A DNA stretch of 59,027 nucleotides from Planctomycetota bacterium. Its GTDB lineage: Bacteria > Planctomycetota > Planctomycetia > Planctomycetales > Planctomycetaceae. Where the stretch lies: positions 1 to 59,027 of the forward strand of contig JAQBVJ010000031.1 in NCBI GenBank assembly GCA_027623235.1. Reading direction: 5' to 3'. Below the pieces are notes generated by a model that was not told the DNA's origin, did not search any database, and saw nothing but the letters and a program-made list of their open reading frames with translations. Below, piece by piece: positions 25,124-35,128 of this stretch; within the stretch, counting starts at the first letter, position 1, and every line of letters begins with the position of its first letter. The translations under genes were made by a program, and so were the position numbers.

Positions 25124-28100
25124 ATGAGACATTCGGCCGCCTGTCCTGATTCCGCTGCTTCGCCTCTGGAGTTCCGCTCTCTGAGCTGGCTTTTCGTGCG
25201 CGCGTTGACGGTCTGTTTCGTCCTCGGACTGGCCTCGATTGGACAGAGCCAGGACAAGGGCGAAGGCACTCCCGGAACCGTACCTCCACGGCCCGTTTCA
25301 ACTGGCACGGCGGTCCCGGCTCCCAGGATCGGCGACTCGATCTGGATCCGGGGCGAGGATGGAAAGTCGGTGCAGGTTCAACTGGGGCTGACACTTGCAG
25401 AGCTTCGAGAATTGATCCTTGCCAGTCAGAAGCCGGTCGAGCAACCGCCATCGTTCTACGTCGCCACACTGTCTATCACGGGAGCCGTTGACGACAACCT
25501 CAAGCAGGCCACGCTGAAAGTCGTGATCGACGTGGTGCTTCAGAAGGACAGCTCGGCCCGAGTTCCACTTCGTTTGGCCGAAGGAACGCTCCTTGGGCAG
25601 ACATACGCAGGCCAGGGAACGGTTTCGTTCGAGCCTCCAACGCGGTCTGAGGAGCTCGTCTGCTGGTTCCGAGGACTCGGCAATCACGAATTGACCCTTG
25701 AGGTCAGCGTGCCAATCCGAAAATCCGCGACCGGATACCGCATCCTGCTGTCGCTCCCGCCGAGCCTGATCAACAGTCTCGATCTGACAATTCCTCGTGG
25801 CAGAGTTCAGGCGAGGCACGCCTCAGAAAAGACACGGCACGAGACCACCGTCATCGATCCGACGAAGTCTCTGCTGCAGGCCCACAATCTTGGCACGGCA
25901 ATCGATCTGACCTGGCAGGAAGCGCCGACACAGAATGTGACGAAAGTCGAGTTGCAGTCGCAGACGCTGATTGAAACGCACGCGGAAGCTGATGACGTGC
26001 GGCTCGAAGTCACGCAGACCGTCGCTTCGCAAAGCAGCTTCCAGGAAGTCTTCGTTCAGATTCCCGCCGGGTTTGCGGTTTCGTCGCTCGCCGACGAAAA
26101 CTTTCCGGACCTGACATGGGAGATGGCTGCCAGTCATCGAGTGCGAATTGACACGGGTACCTTGACCAGACGCGTTGATCTTCACTGGATTCTCACGACG
26201 CTGGCGAGTGGCGTGAACGTGGGTAGTGAGCAGCCGGTCCTGGTCAGCGGCTTGTCTGTCGAAGGCGCGACGCGGCAGGATGGCCTGATCGCGCTGACGG
26301 TGGCTGAAGGATTCAGTGTTGACGTTTCTCAGTCCCGCTCCGTCCGGCGGCTCGGAATCAGTTCTTTCCGCCGGCTTGCCGGAGCTCGACTTCGCAATAC
26401 CAGCCAGTCATTTCGGTCTGCCTGGCAGTTTGAAAATGCCGCGTTTCAGATCTCGCTGAAGCGGACGAAAATTGTGCCCAGCTTTGTCGTCCGACCTCGC
26501 TACACACTGACTCTCGGCGAAAACGACAAGCCTGAGGCCGTTCTCACTGCGGTGTTTGACATGCAGGTCTTTCGCGGGAAACTCGATCGTGTTGAACTCT
26601 TCTGGCCGAACTATCAGAAAGAGAACTGGAGTGAGCTCGACATCACCGAGCCACAATCGGGAGCCGAGGTGCTCCTTCCCGAAGCCGGCGGAAAACCGGA
26701 TCACGTGATCCTGCTTCTGGAAGAATCGATCAGCCGCAGCGAAGCGAAGTCGGTCCGGTTTCAGTGCAGTCGGCCTATCTCACTCGACGCATTTCCGATT
26801 GACGGCGACAAGTCATTCCCGCTGTCTCTGCCCGTGCCAGTTGCGCAGCGGCAATCCGGTTTTCAGCTCACGGTGAAAAACGGAGGCAGTATCGAAAGCA
26901 AACTGGTCGCGGCGGACGGTACTTCGGTCGCCGTCATTCCGAGTGACAATACGGACAACGCGTTGCCAAAGAACACGCGACAAGCCACGTGGGATATCAC
27001 TTCCGGGCAGCTGCAGTTCGCCGCTCGAATTCAGTCGTTTGGCCAGAAGACAAGCAGTGAGACGACCGTCGCCGCAACGCTCACGGACAAATCGTGTCTC
27101 GTCGTGCAGACGTTTCACTATGACGTTGCCTATCGAAAGCTCACCGAGGTCCGCCTGTTGGTACCGGCCGGCCGGACGCCGCAGTTCTGGTTGCAGAGTC
27201 CGCGAGTCGACGGTCGACGGTCGCTCGCCCCGCAGTTGACGGGCGTTGAGCTCGACGGTCGCGTTCAATTCCGCCTCGATCTGAATCCGGACCTGTGGGG
27301 ACGGTTTCAGATTATTGCGCAGTACGAACTGCCACTCGGCGAGGAATCTTCGCAGGAAGAACGGCTCGTGATCCCGGTGCTCACCAGTTCCGACGCGACA
27401 GTGAGCAGGACGCACCTCGAAATTCGCTCGCCTGACAATCTGCGAGTCGTACCGGAAGAAGGTGCTGGCTGGAAACCCGAACTGACCGTCTCGCGAGTAC
27501 CGGGCTGGTCGACTGATGCGGAGCGCCGCGAGGTGCCGTTGTCGCTCAGGTTTTCGCAGGAGCTCGCCGAGCAGAACTTTACGATTCGTCGTGCGATGAT
27601 CGAGACACGATTTCTGCCGAACCCGCGATCGCAGGCGGCGTACCTCATCGATGGAGACGTTTCTTTCCTGACGATTCGGTTTCCGAACACCGTCGACCTG
27701 TCACGAAGAATCGTCGCGTGGTGGGACGGCCGCGAATTGACCGGAGAACAGTTTCGCCCCGTTTCAGAGAACTCTCGCGAATTCGCCATCCGGACTGGCG
27801 ACTTTCCGCAGAGCGAACAGCATGTGCTGGCTGTCGAATTCGATTCGGATTCCGACACGAGGTTCGGCGGACTCAACCGGCTCTCCGTGGCCGCTCCGCA
27901 ATTCGCGCCCGACGTCTGGCTGGCGGAAACTCAGTGGAACATCGTGCTGCCAGTTGGACAGCATCTGGCAATCTACCCGCAGGATTACTCGCCGCGATTC
28001 CAGTGGGAGCGACAGATCGTTTTCTGGGACCGTCAGCCGATTGCCGGGCAACCGTCACCGGGGCGATGGCTGCTCGCGGAACTCGATTCGGACACCGCGA

Positions 28101-28570
28101 CCGACACGCGACAGCTTGTGCCGTTTGACTGGTTTGGCGGAACAGCCTTTGGCAACAGCTACCGATTCAGCAATTTCGGCGGACGTCATCAGATCGAGTT
28201 TCAATCGATGAGTCAGCCAGCGATCGTTCTTTGTGGAGCCGGCTTCGCACTGGCCATCGGATTTATTCTGTTGCGGATTCCGGCAACGCGGCACGTGCTG
28301 ACGTTTCTTTCGCTCGGATTTGCTCTTGCGGCAATCGCACTGTGGCAGCCGGAAGCCGTCCAGCTTCTCGTTCAGCCGGCGATCTTCGGGATGCTTCTCG
28401 CCATTGTGGCATCGGTACTGGAAAACCGAACGCGGCGAAGCCATCAGGCGTCGCTGGTGACGTTGACATCCCCCGATGATTTCCTCGCTGAGTCCGATGA
28501 CGAAATTCCGCTTCACGTCGAACATCCCGTTCAAGTGGAAGAGGCCGTAGAAGACGATTCGGCTGCCTGA
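25124..28570 (+). CDS. Large membrane-anchored beta-rich protein (module 1), unknown function
   Basis: The product of about 1148 residues has a signal-peptide-like hydrophobic stretch (ALTVCFVLGLASIGQSQ) followed by a long periplasmic region predicted to be mostly beta-strand. Two or three transmembrane helices lie near the C-terminus (about 1032-1105), then an acidic cytoplasmic tail. Near the N-terminus FYVATLSITGAVDDNLKQAT and VPLRLAEG correspond to similar segments of the next gene. WGRFQIIAQYELPLGEESSQ followed later by IRSPDNLRVVPEEG also has a counterpart there. No enzyme motif was recognised. The start is uncertain: an in-frame ATG at 25034 would add 30 residues, and neither start has a strong ribosome binding site. 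The next gene follows after about 60 bases, so the two are probably cotranscribed. Confidence 0.75.
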   Translation: MRHSAACPDSAASPLEFRSLSWLFVRALTVCFVLGLASIGQSQDKGEGTPGTVPPRPVSTGTAVPAPRIGDSIWIRGEDGKSVQVQLGLTLAELRELILASQKPVEQPPSFYVATLSITGAVDDNLKQATLKVVIDVVLQKDSSARVPLRLAEGTLLGQTYAGQGTVSFEPPTRSEELVCWFRGLGNHELTLEVSVPIRKSATGYRILLSLPPSLINSLDLTIPRGRVQARHASEKTRHETTVIDPTKSLLQAHNLGTAIDLTWQEAPTQNVTKVELQSQTLIETHAEADDVRLEVTQTVASQSSFQEVFVQIPAGFAVSSLADENFPDLTWEMAASHRVRIDTGTLTRRVDLHWILTTLASGVNVGSEQPVLVSGLSVEGATRQDGLIALTVAEGFSVDVSQSRSVRRLGISSFRRLAGARLRNTSQSFRSAWQFENAAFQISLKRTKIVPSFVVRPRYTLTLGENDKPEAVLTAVFDMQVFRGKLDRVELFWPNYQKENWSELDITEPQSGAEVLLPEAGGKPDHVILLLEESISRSEAKSVRFQCSRPISLDAFPIDGDKSFPLSLPVPVAQRQSGFQLTVKNGGSIESKLVAADGTSVAVIPSDNTDNALPKNTRQATWDITSGQLQFAARIQSFGQKTSSETTVAATLTDKSCLVVQTFHYDVAYRKLTEVRLLVPAGRTPQFWLQSPRVDGRRSLAPQLTGVELDGRVQFRLDLNPDLWGRFQIIAQYELPLGEESSQEERLVIPVLTSSDATVSRTHLEIRSPDNLRVVPEEGAGWKPELTVSRVPGWSTDAERREVPLSLRFSQELAEQNFTIRRAMIETRFLPNPRSQAAYLIDGDVSFLTIRFPNTVDLSRRIVAWWDGRELTGEQFRPVSENSREFAIRTGDFPQSEQHVLAVEFDSDSDTRFGGLNRLSVAAPQFAPDVWLAETQWNIVLPVGQHLAIYPQDYSPRFQWERQIVFWDRQPIAGQPSPGRWLLAELDSDTATDTRQLVPFDWFGGTAFGNSYRFSNFGGRHQIEFQSMSQPAIVLCGAGFALAIGFILLRIPATRHVLTFLSLGFALAAIALWQPEAVQLLVQPAIFGMLLAIVASVLENRTRRSHQASLVTLTSPDDFLAESDDEIPLHVEHPVQVEEAVEDDSAA

Positions 28571-28636
28571 GGAACGTCCCCAATCTGCGACAACAGGTCG
28601 CTCGCTGAGCGAGCCCGGTTGAAACTCGGAAATAGA

Positions 28637-31600
28637 ATGCTGAAACCAGTTGCAGTTCAAATGAGCTTCCGTAAGCGGCGATTGCCGTTCGACGGACTAC
28701 TCTGCGCTGTCTTCGGTGTCGCGCTGCTGTTCGCTTCTCTTTCGGATGTTTCCCTCGCGCAGGACGGGAGACCAGAAAGACCAGCCTCGACGACGGCCAG
28801 AGCCCCATCGGCCGCTTCACAAGCGAGGCCTCGATTTGAACGAGTCTTTGTCCCCGCGAGGCAGCCTGGATCGTGGCCCGACGGCAAGTGGATTCCGATT
28901 GAGGCAGAGCGAGTCCTTCCGTTTTTGAACGACGATCCTGTCCGGAAGCCGGTCAGTCAGACGTGGTTCAGCTCGGCGGTTTACTCTGCGACGTTTGACC
29001 CGGTTTCGCAGACTCTCATTGCAGGAGCAGCGACGCTTGAGATTGCTTCGTCCACAGACAACTCGACCAGTCGCCTTGAACCGATTCCCGATTTCATTCC
29101 ACTCGACCCTCTGAACCTGTCGATTCAATCCGCCGTGTGGAGTGATGACGGCAAACGGGCGATCCTCGGTGCGGACTCAGAGGGCGAGCAGAAACTGTTT
29201 TCGCGAGGCCGGCACGGCTCGCTGAAGCTGCAATGGAAAAAAGCCTCACGGCGAACTCCATTCGGTCTGGAGTTCGACATCGCACTGCCGCGGGCGATCG
29301 TCTCGAAGCTGCAGTTGATGTTGCCGGATGGCTGGGTGGCCACGACGGTGGGGAGCGGATTTCCGCTGACGGCCGGAAACGCGGCGCAGCCGTGGACGTT
29401 TCCGCTCGGCATTCGTAATCAGGTCCGGGTCCGCGTGAGCCCCGTTGCAGCCAGTTCGGCTCCGACTTCCGCGCCGCCAGTTGCCTGGCAGCAGAACACA
29501 CGATTCGCCGTTCGACTGGATTCACTTCAAGGGTTCGCGGAGTTCAACCTCGACGGCTCGAACCTGAGTGTCGCGTCGTTGCCGACGCTCCTCGTTCCCG
29601 AAGAGTACCAGATTGATTCACTGCGCGACGCGGCCAACGTACCGATTCTCTGGAAACGCGAGGAGCCTGTCGCAGGCGGGCTGCAGCGAATTCAACTCGC
29701 TCCCGGGTCGGAAGCTGTCGCGATCATCGACCGGTTCACGATGACGTTTTCTCCGTCAACGCCGTCGCGGCAATCGCGGCTTGTGTTGAAGGCTCCGCGA
29801 CTGTCATCAGGGATTCTGCTCGACGGCAGCCGAGTCAACGTCACTGTGGCTGCGCCGCTCACTGTGGGATCGTACATGCCCAGCGGCATGCGGCTTCTGG
29901 AAACATCCCCACCCGACCATGACGCGGGCGGTGGCGAGTTTCGATTGACGTTCCAGCAGTTTCAGTCGGAGTCGACACTCGACCTGCAACTCAGCCGACC
30001 TGGCCAGACGGAACCGAGCATTGATGTTCGTGAACTGGCGTTGCTGCAGCTCGACCAGACGCCACCCACTGTGATCGCCGACATCCAACTGACCGCCGGC
30101 ACGCGAGATATCTTTGACTTTCGGACACTTTTACCGCGGAACTGGGAAGTCAATTCCGTCCAGCTGGTGACACCGGGCCGGACCGCTCAACCGGATTCAA
30201 TTGCTGACGATCGGCAGATCACCTGGCAGTTGCAGGACAGTTCCGATTCGCATCGTCGACTGACCGTTGACTTTGCCGACAGCCTGCCACTGAAACGCCC
30301 TGTCATTTTGAGAATTCACGCCGATCTGCCAGACACAGCAAACGCCTTGCAGATTACGCCAGTGGCCGTGCCGGATCTGCCGATGCGAGTCGAGCTGACC
30401 ATCGCGGTCATTGATCGCGCCCCCGCACGATCCACTCTCAACTCCTCGCTTTTTCAGCAACTTCCACGATCGGCCGCTGCGGCTCGGGCAGACTGGTCGA
30501 CGCTGATTTCGGCGACCGACGAAGACACTCGATTCTGGTCAGCTCGATTGTGGAATGGCCCGGAAGATGCCATGTCGACAAAGCTGCTGATCCCGGAGAG
30601 AACCTCGGCAGGTAACCCCGAATCTACTGAAGAGGCAGCGACTAAACCTGCAGAAACAGCGGAACTAACTCCGCGGAGCCTCACTTCGCCCAGCAGTGAG
30701 CCCAGGTCTCCGGGATTGCGGCCGGTCGCGACGGCGCTTCTGAAATCGCGGATCTCACTTGGCGCTGGCCGCGACGAGCACGCACTCACCTGGCAGTTTC
30801 TGTATCCGATTTCGGCCGGGGTGTTTCAGTTTACGTTGCCTGATTCGGCAACTCTGCTGTTCGTCGAGTGGGACGGCGAGCGAACGCCCGTCAACGAATC
30901 GGGGCAGGACTGTTCAATTCCAGTTCCCCAGAGTGCGACCGGCCAGCGTCTGACCGTGCACTACACGTTGCCGTCCATCGACGTCTTTCTTCGAGAAACC
31001 TATCGCGCTGCTGTTCCCAGGGCCGACGTTGCGATCGCGGGTTTCCGCTGGAGCACGACGGTGTCAGACGACATTGCCATCGTTTCGTTCTCCGACGACT
31101 TCAGTGTGTCGGTCGACTCCGCACGGCACGATGGGTCCGCAACTTCCAGCGCCAATCTGTCGAACCCGGGCTGGCTGGTCTGGTTCTTTGGCCCGCTGAC
31201 CAGATCCAGTAAACAGACAGCGTTCAATCCTGTTTCCGCCGACTCGTGGGTCTCGTGGGCGACGGCACCACCACCGACTGCGGACGAAACCGCCGGCTGG
31301 AGAACCGTCACGGCGGAATCAGGATCGATGCCCGACTCGTTTGCGGTTCACATCTGCCACATCGGTCGACGCCACCACCTGGCCTGGTTCATTCTGATCG
31401 TTTCGGGACTGGTGGGAGCCATCCTGCGTGCAACTCAGGTCACAGCGCGAAGCCGCATTGGCATTCTCTGGGTGACCGGCTGCATCGCCTCCGCAGCGCT
31501 CGTTCCGGCGACGTATGCAGAGCTCATTGGAGCTGGCGTTCTGGGCTCGATTCTGGCGGCACTCATCCCGCGCCGGCTGATTCGGCCGCCGCGAGTCGAA

Positions 31601-34600
31601 GAACCCGTCACGCGAACAGTGCAGAGATCAATGCCGTCGACCGTTTCTGTGCGGAACATCCCGACGGCATTAATCTTCGTCGCTGTCGGAAGCGGACTGG
31701 CTGCTTGCCTGGCGCAGGACGAAACGAGGAATGTCGAGCCGACCATTCAGGTCCTCATTCCGTACGAGGACGCAAAGAATCCAACCGCGACGATTCCAAC
31801 GCTCGTGTATGTGGACCGGTCTTCGCTTCCGCGACTTGAGTCGTTGTCACCTTTGCGGAAGGCACAGCCGGATTCGCTCGTCACGCGCGCGGACTATCGC
31901 GGCACAGTCGATTCGATCGGGCGAATTCAGCTGACGGCCGATCTGATCATCGCGATTCGAGGCACGCCGGCCGAAGTACTCCTGGGAATCCCCGCTCGTT
32001 TTCTGACCGGTCGCAGCGAAAGCGAACTTGATGGCCGGCCCGTCAAGCTGTTGCCCGACGTGTCCGGACAGCGACTGATCCTGACCCTTCCGAGTTCAAC
32101 TGCCGAACCAGAGACGCCTCTTCCGGCGACAACAGAGACTGATCCGAAACAGTCTTCTCCAGAAGCGTCCAATCTGCCAGTTCCTGCATCTGGTTTCGAC
32201 GAATGGAGTCTTCACACACTGTCATTTCAGCTTCGTCCAGAAGTCGTTTCCAAAGGAAACACGGTCGCCAACGCGATCCCCGTACCTCGCGTCGCGGACG
32301 GTCGACTGGTGCTGTCGTTTATTGATGTGCCTGCTTCGCTGCGTGTGAGTGACTCGACAATCCCACTGGCGGCACTTTCGAATCGTCTCGAACGAAACCT
32401 TGAGCCAGCGGCGGACCTGCAGATTGAATGGAGCTCAACCGAAGAATCGCCCGTTGTGGACCAACCGGGAATTGAATGTCGTTCATCGGCGGTCGTCCAT
32501 TCAGAATGGATCGATCGTCACCTGACTGTGAAATACCCGGCCGGGTCCACAAGTCGTTTTCTGGCCTGGCGACTGCCTGGCGATTCACTGGTGCGCGAAG
32601 AGTCCATTAAAGCACCGGGGCTTTCGAGTGTGCAGATTCGGTCGACCACCGATGGCCGCGTCGTCCTTTTGGAAATCGAGCCGCCCAGTGACCGTTTTCT
32701 GATCGAAATTCCGTGGCGACAACCGCGAAGCCGACCACTCAAGGCTGGCTTCGATGTCGAAGTTCCCGTCGATCCGTTTCGAAATCAATTGGTGCTCGCC
32801 ACGCAGGAGCATCTCGCCGGGTTTTCGCCAGCACTTGGATTTCCTCTGATTCCGCAAGTTCAGACGCCGCTTTCAGAAACCGATACGGCTCGCGAGACAG
32901 CCAGTGAAACCTGGCAGTCATTGTGGCTGGAAGGCGAGCGATCTCGACCAGCGAACCTCATCGTCGGGCTGAAACAACTCGCGAAACTGTCGCTGGACGT
33001 CGCTCCGCAGTCGCCGCGTCGGACCGCTCGGCCGACACAGTTACTGAAGATTGCTCGCGATCAGGTTGAGATGCGGTTTTCGGCGGAAATCGCAGTCGCA
33101 CAGGCGGCGGCCTTCGTACACGAGTTGCGTATTCCCGCGCAGCTGGCCATCGATTCGGTCACGGTGTTTGAAGACGACGTGGATCGACTCAGCCACTGGG
33201 ACCGACGTGGCTCGACGCTGTTACTGCACCTGGGAAATGGAACCACCGGACGGCAGAATGTTGTGCTGGAGGGCCGGCTTCCCGTTGCCGCTGACGGCAG
33301 ACTCCCGGTCGCTGAAGTGACGGTTGAGAACGCCATTTCGGCAGAGCCCGTTGTCCGGATTCTTCGGCCGACGGATTTGAACGTCGTGGCAGGAAAAGGT
33401 CTTGAACTGGTCGCGGCGACTTCGCCCGACGAGCCTCGCGAATCGGCATTGCCGAATGGAGACACTGCTGTCGACTCGATCAGTCAGCTGAGTGCCCGAT
33501 ACCGATTCACCTCAACGAACAAAACGGCGCCCCGATCTGGCCTTGTCGTCATCAGTTCGGCCGCCCCGCGTGACCGCGTTCACGCGATGACCGTCTTGCG
33601 AAGTACAACGCCGGAGAGCATCAATGTGGAGCTTCTGGTGCTGGCTCAATCTCTTCAGAAACCGCAGCTCGTCCTTCAGTTTCCCGACTGGCCGTTCGTG
33701 TCGAATTCGATTGCACACGCGGAATGCGCCGATCTGCTCAGTCAGAAGTTCGATCCCGAGTTGCAGGTTCTCACACTGACCTTTGCAGATCCGGTTCCCC
33801 GGAACCTCAGCGTTCTGATACTTGCCACTTTGACCCGTGATCGGGTCAGCGAGTCTTCCGAAGATACGCCGCAGCAGTTTCAACTTCGACCGCCTTCGAT
33901 TGCTGCCTCACACGTCGAGTTGTTTCTGGTCCTCGCATCAGACCTGAAGACCGAGTTGGCCGCAGCGATTCAGAACCAACCCGAAGCCAATCGGGATTCT
34001 CCTGGACAGTTCCTTAACGAATTTCAAGAGCCGGCATTCATGAGGCCGCTCCTGGAGAGACGTCTGATTGAAGATGCGGTCATCTGGCAAAGCCCGCTGA
34101 CAATTGCGAGAGTTCGACCGGCCCTGACGTTGCCCTCTTCCAAAGCGCTCGTCATGCACGCGTTCATGCCTGGTCGCAAGAAGTCAGCAATCGGTCTGAC
34201 GCGAATCCTGCTCGTGCCGAACCAGCAGAACCCGGTGGCGATCGACTGGCCAGCCGACGTTCGTCTGATCGCGGTTTACGTCAACGACCGGCCGCAGCGA
34301 GCCAGCGCTCCAGAGAACGGGCGATTGAATGTGGCGTTGCCGGATGAAGCGGGTCCGCAGTTGATCGAACTTCTCTGGCAGCAGGTCCGAACGTCCAGCG
34401 GGTTGAAAATTCGCCGGACGGAGTCAGTTCTTCCTGCACCTCGAATCCCGTCGGTCGAGCCAGTTCCGATTCTGATCATTCCGTCACGCGGCACCTCAGT
34501 CATGTCGGTCGGAACAGGAGACGATCAAGAGGCGTCGCACTTGCTTTTGAACAGTCTCGAAGAATGGGATGCTCGTCTGCCGCAGAGTCGCGGTTGCGAA

Positions 34601-35113
34601 ATCCTCACGACGAGAATTCTTGAGGCACTCGCGCCCCTCGAGGAATCTGAGGCTGACGACGCGACCGCGACGGATCGCCTCGGCCAGGAAGAGCGAGCCC
34701 GGTCTTTGCTCGCCGTGAGGCTTCGCTTTGAAACATCGCCCTCATTGAGTCACCAGAGTGGCGTGGCTTCGGGGCTGGAAAGCGTTTTTCAGGATCGCGA
34801 ACGATCCACAACGCTCGTCGCGGTCCGCCAAAGCAGCCCCGTTTCTCTGTGGGTCATTGACGACCGCCTTGACGGAATTATGACGGGCGTCTTCGTCGCG
34901 CTGCTGGCTTTTCCAGTTGTCTGGCTTTTGCTCCGACTGGAAACCGGAGACCGATTGGCAGTCAATCCGACGATGTCGTGGCTGATGCTCGGACTGATCT
35001 GGTGGCTGTGCCTGCGTGCCAGCCCGGCCGGCCTGCTGGTCGCCGGTGTCTCGTCTGTCTGCCTGACCGTCCGGTTTCTGAAGTCACATCGCCATGGAAA
35101 ATCCGCCGCGTAG
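28637..35113 (+). CDS. Giant double-module membrane protein (modules 2 and 3), unknown function
   Basis: The product of about 2158 residues starts with a signal peptide ending in SLAQDG. A first beta-rich ectodomain (about 40-910) is followed by membrane segments at about 916-985. A further hydrophobic stretch at about 1008-1027 ends in CLAQDE like a second signal peptide. A second ectodomain (about 1030-2070) and C-terminal transmembrane helices (about 2075-2150) complete it. The order of motifs after CLAQDE repeats that after SLAQDG: IQVLIPYEDAK against ERVFVPARQPG, LVYVDRSSLPRLESL against IPIEAERVLPFL, and ADYRGTVDS against AVYSATFDP. It therefore looks like an internal tandem duplication or a gene fusion. 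A TTG at 28619 and an ATG at 28661 are alternative starts. The gene ends 15 bases before the convergent 35129 gene. Confidence 0.75.
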   Translation: MLKPVAVQMSFRKRRLPFDGLLCAVFGVALLFASLSDVSLAQDGRPERPASTTARAPSAASQARPRFERVFVPARQPGSWPDGKWIPIEAERVLPFLNDDPVRKPVSQTWFSSAVYSATFDPVSQTLIAGAATLEIASSTDNSTSRLEPIPDFIPLDPLNLSIQSAVWSDDGKRAILGADSEGEQKLFSRGRHGSLKLQWKKASRRTPFGLEFDIALPRAIVSKLQLMLPDGWVATTVGSGFPLTAGNAAQPWTFPLGIRNQVRVRVSPVAASSAPTSAPPVAWQQNTRFAVRLDSLQGFAEFNLDGSNLSVASLPTLLVPEEYQIDSLRDAANVPILWKREEPVAGGLQRIQLAPGSEAVAIIDRFTMTFSPSTPSRQSRLVLKAPRLSSGILLDGSRVNVTVAAPLTVGSYMPSGMRLLETSPPDHDAGGGEFRLTFQQFQSESTLDLQLSRPGQTEPSIDVRELALLQLDQTPPTVIADIQLTAGTRDIFDFRTLLPRNWEVNSVQLVTPGRTAQPDSIADDRQITWQLQDSSDSHRRLTVDFADSLPLKRPVILRIHADLPDTANALQITPVAVPDLPMRVELTIAVIDRAPARSTLNSSLFQQLPRSAAAARADWSTLISATDEDTRFWSARLWNGPEDAMSTKLLIPERTSAGNPESTEEAATKPAETAELTPRSLTSPSSEPRSPGLRPVATALLKSRISLGAGRDEHALTWQFLYPISAGVFQFTLPDSATLLFVEWDGERTPVNESGQDCSIPVPQSATGQRLTVHYTLPSIDVFLRETYRAAVPRADVAIAGFRWSTTVSDDIAIVSFSDDFSVSVDSARHDGSATSSANLSNPGWLVWFFGPLTRSSKQTAFNPVSADSWVSWATAPPPTADETAGWRTVTAESGSMPDSFAVHICHIGRRHHLAWFILIVSGLVGAILRATQVTARSRIGILWVTGCIASAALVPATYAELIGAGVLGSILAALIPRRLIRPPRVEEPVTRTVQRSMPSTVSVRNIPTALIFVAVGSGLAACLAQDETRNVEPTIQVLIPYEDAKNPTATIPTLVYVDRSSLPRLESLSPLRKAQPDSLVTRADYRGTVDSIGRIQLTADLIIAIRGTPAEVLLGIPARFLTGRSESELDGRPVKLLPDVSGQRLILTLPSSTAEPETPLPATTETDPKQSSPEASNLPVPASGFDEWSLHTLSFQLRPEVVSKGNTVANAIPVPRVADGRLVLSFIDVPASLRVSDSTIPLAALSNRLERNLEPAADLQIEWSSTEESPVVDQPGIECRSSAVVHSEWIDRHLTVKYPAGSTSRFLAWRLPGDSLVREESIKAPGLSSVQIRSTTDGRVVLLEIEPPSDRFLIEIPWRQPRSRPLKAGFDVEVPVDPFRNQLVLATQEHLAGFSPALGFPLIPQVQTPLSETDTARETASETWQSLWLEGERSRPANLIVGLKQLAKLSLDVAPQSPRRTARPTQLLKIARDQVEMRFSAEIAVAQAAAFVHELRIPAQLAIDSVTVFEDDVDRLSHWDRRGSTLLLHLGNGTTGRQNVVLEGRLPVAADGRLPVAEVTVENAISAEPVVRILRPTDLNVVAGKGLELVAATSPDEPRESALPNGDTAVDSISQLSARYRFTSTNKTAPRSGLVVISSAAPRDRVHAMTVLRSTTPESINVELLVLAQSLQKPQLVLQFPDWPFVSNSIAHAECADLLSQKFDPELQVLTLTFADPVPRNLSVLILATLTRDRVSESSEDTPQQFQLRPPSIAASHVELFLVLASDLKTELAAAIQNQPEANRDSPGQFLNEFQEPAFMRPLLERRLIEDAVIWQSPLTIARVRPALTLPSSKALVMHAFMPGRKKSAIGLTRILLVPNQQNPVAIDWPADVRLIAVYVNDRPQRASAPENGRLNVALPDEAGPQLIELLWQQVRTSSGLKIRRTESVLPAPRIPSVEPVPILIIPSRGTSVMSVGTGDDQEASHLLLNSLEEWDARLPQSRGCEILTTRILEALAPLEESEADDATATDRLGQEERARSLLAVRLRFETSPSLSHQSGVASGLESVFQDRERSTTLVAVRQSSPVSLWVIDDRLDGIMTGVFVALLAFPVVWLLLRLETGDRLAVNPTMSWLMLGLIWWLCLRASPAGLLVAGVSSVCLTVRFLKSHRHGKSAA

Positions 35114-35128
35114 CCATTGATGGACTCG

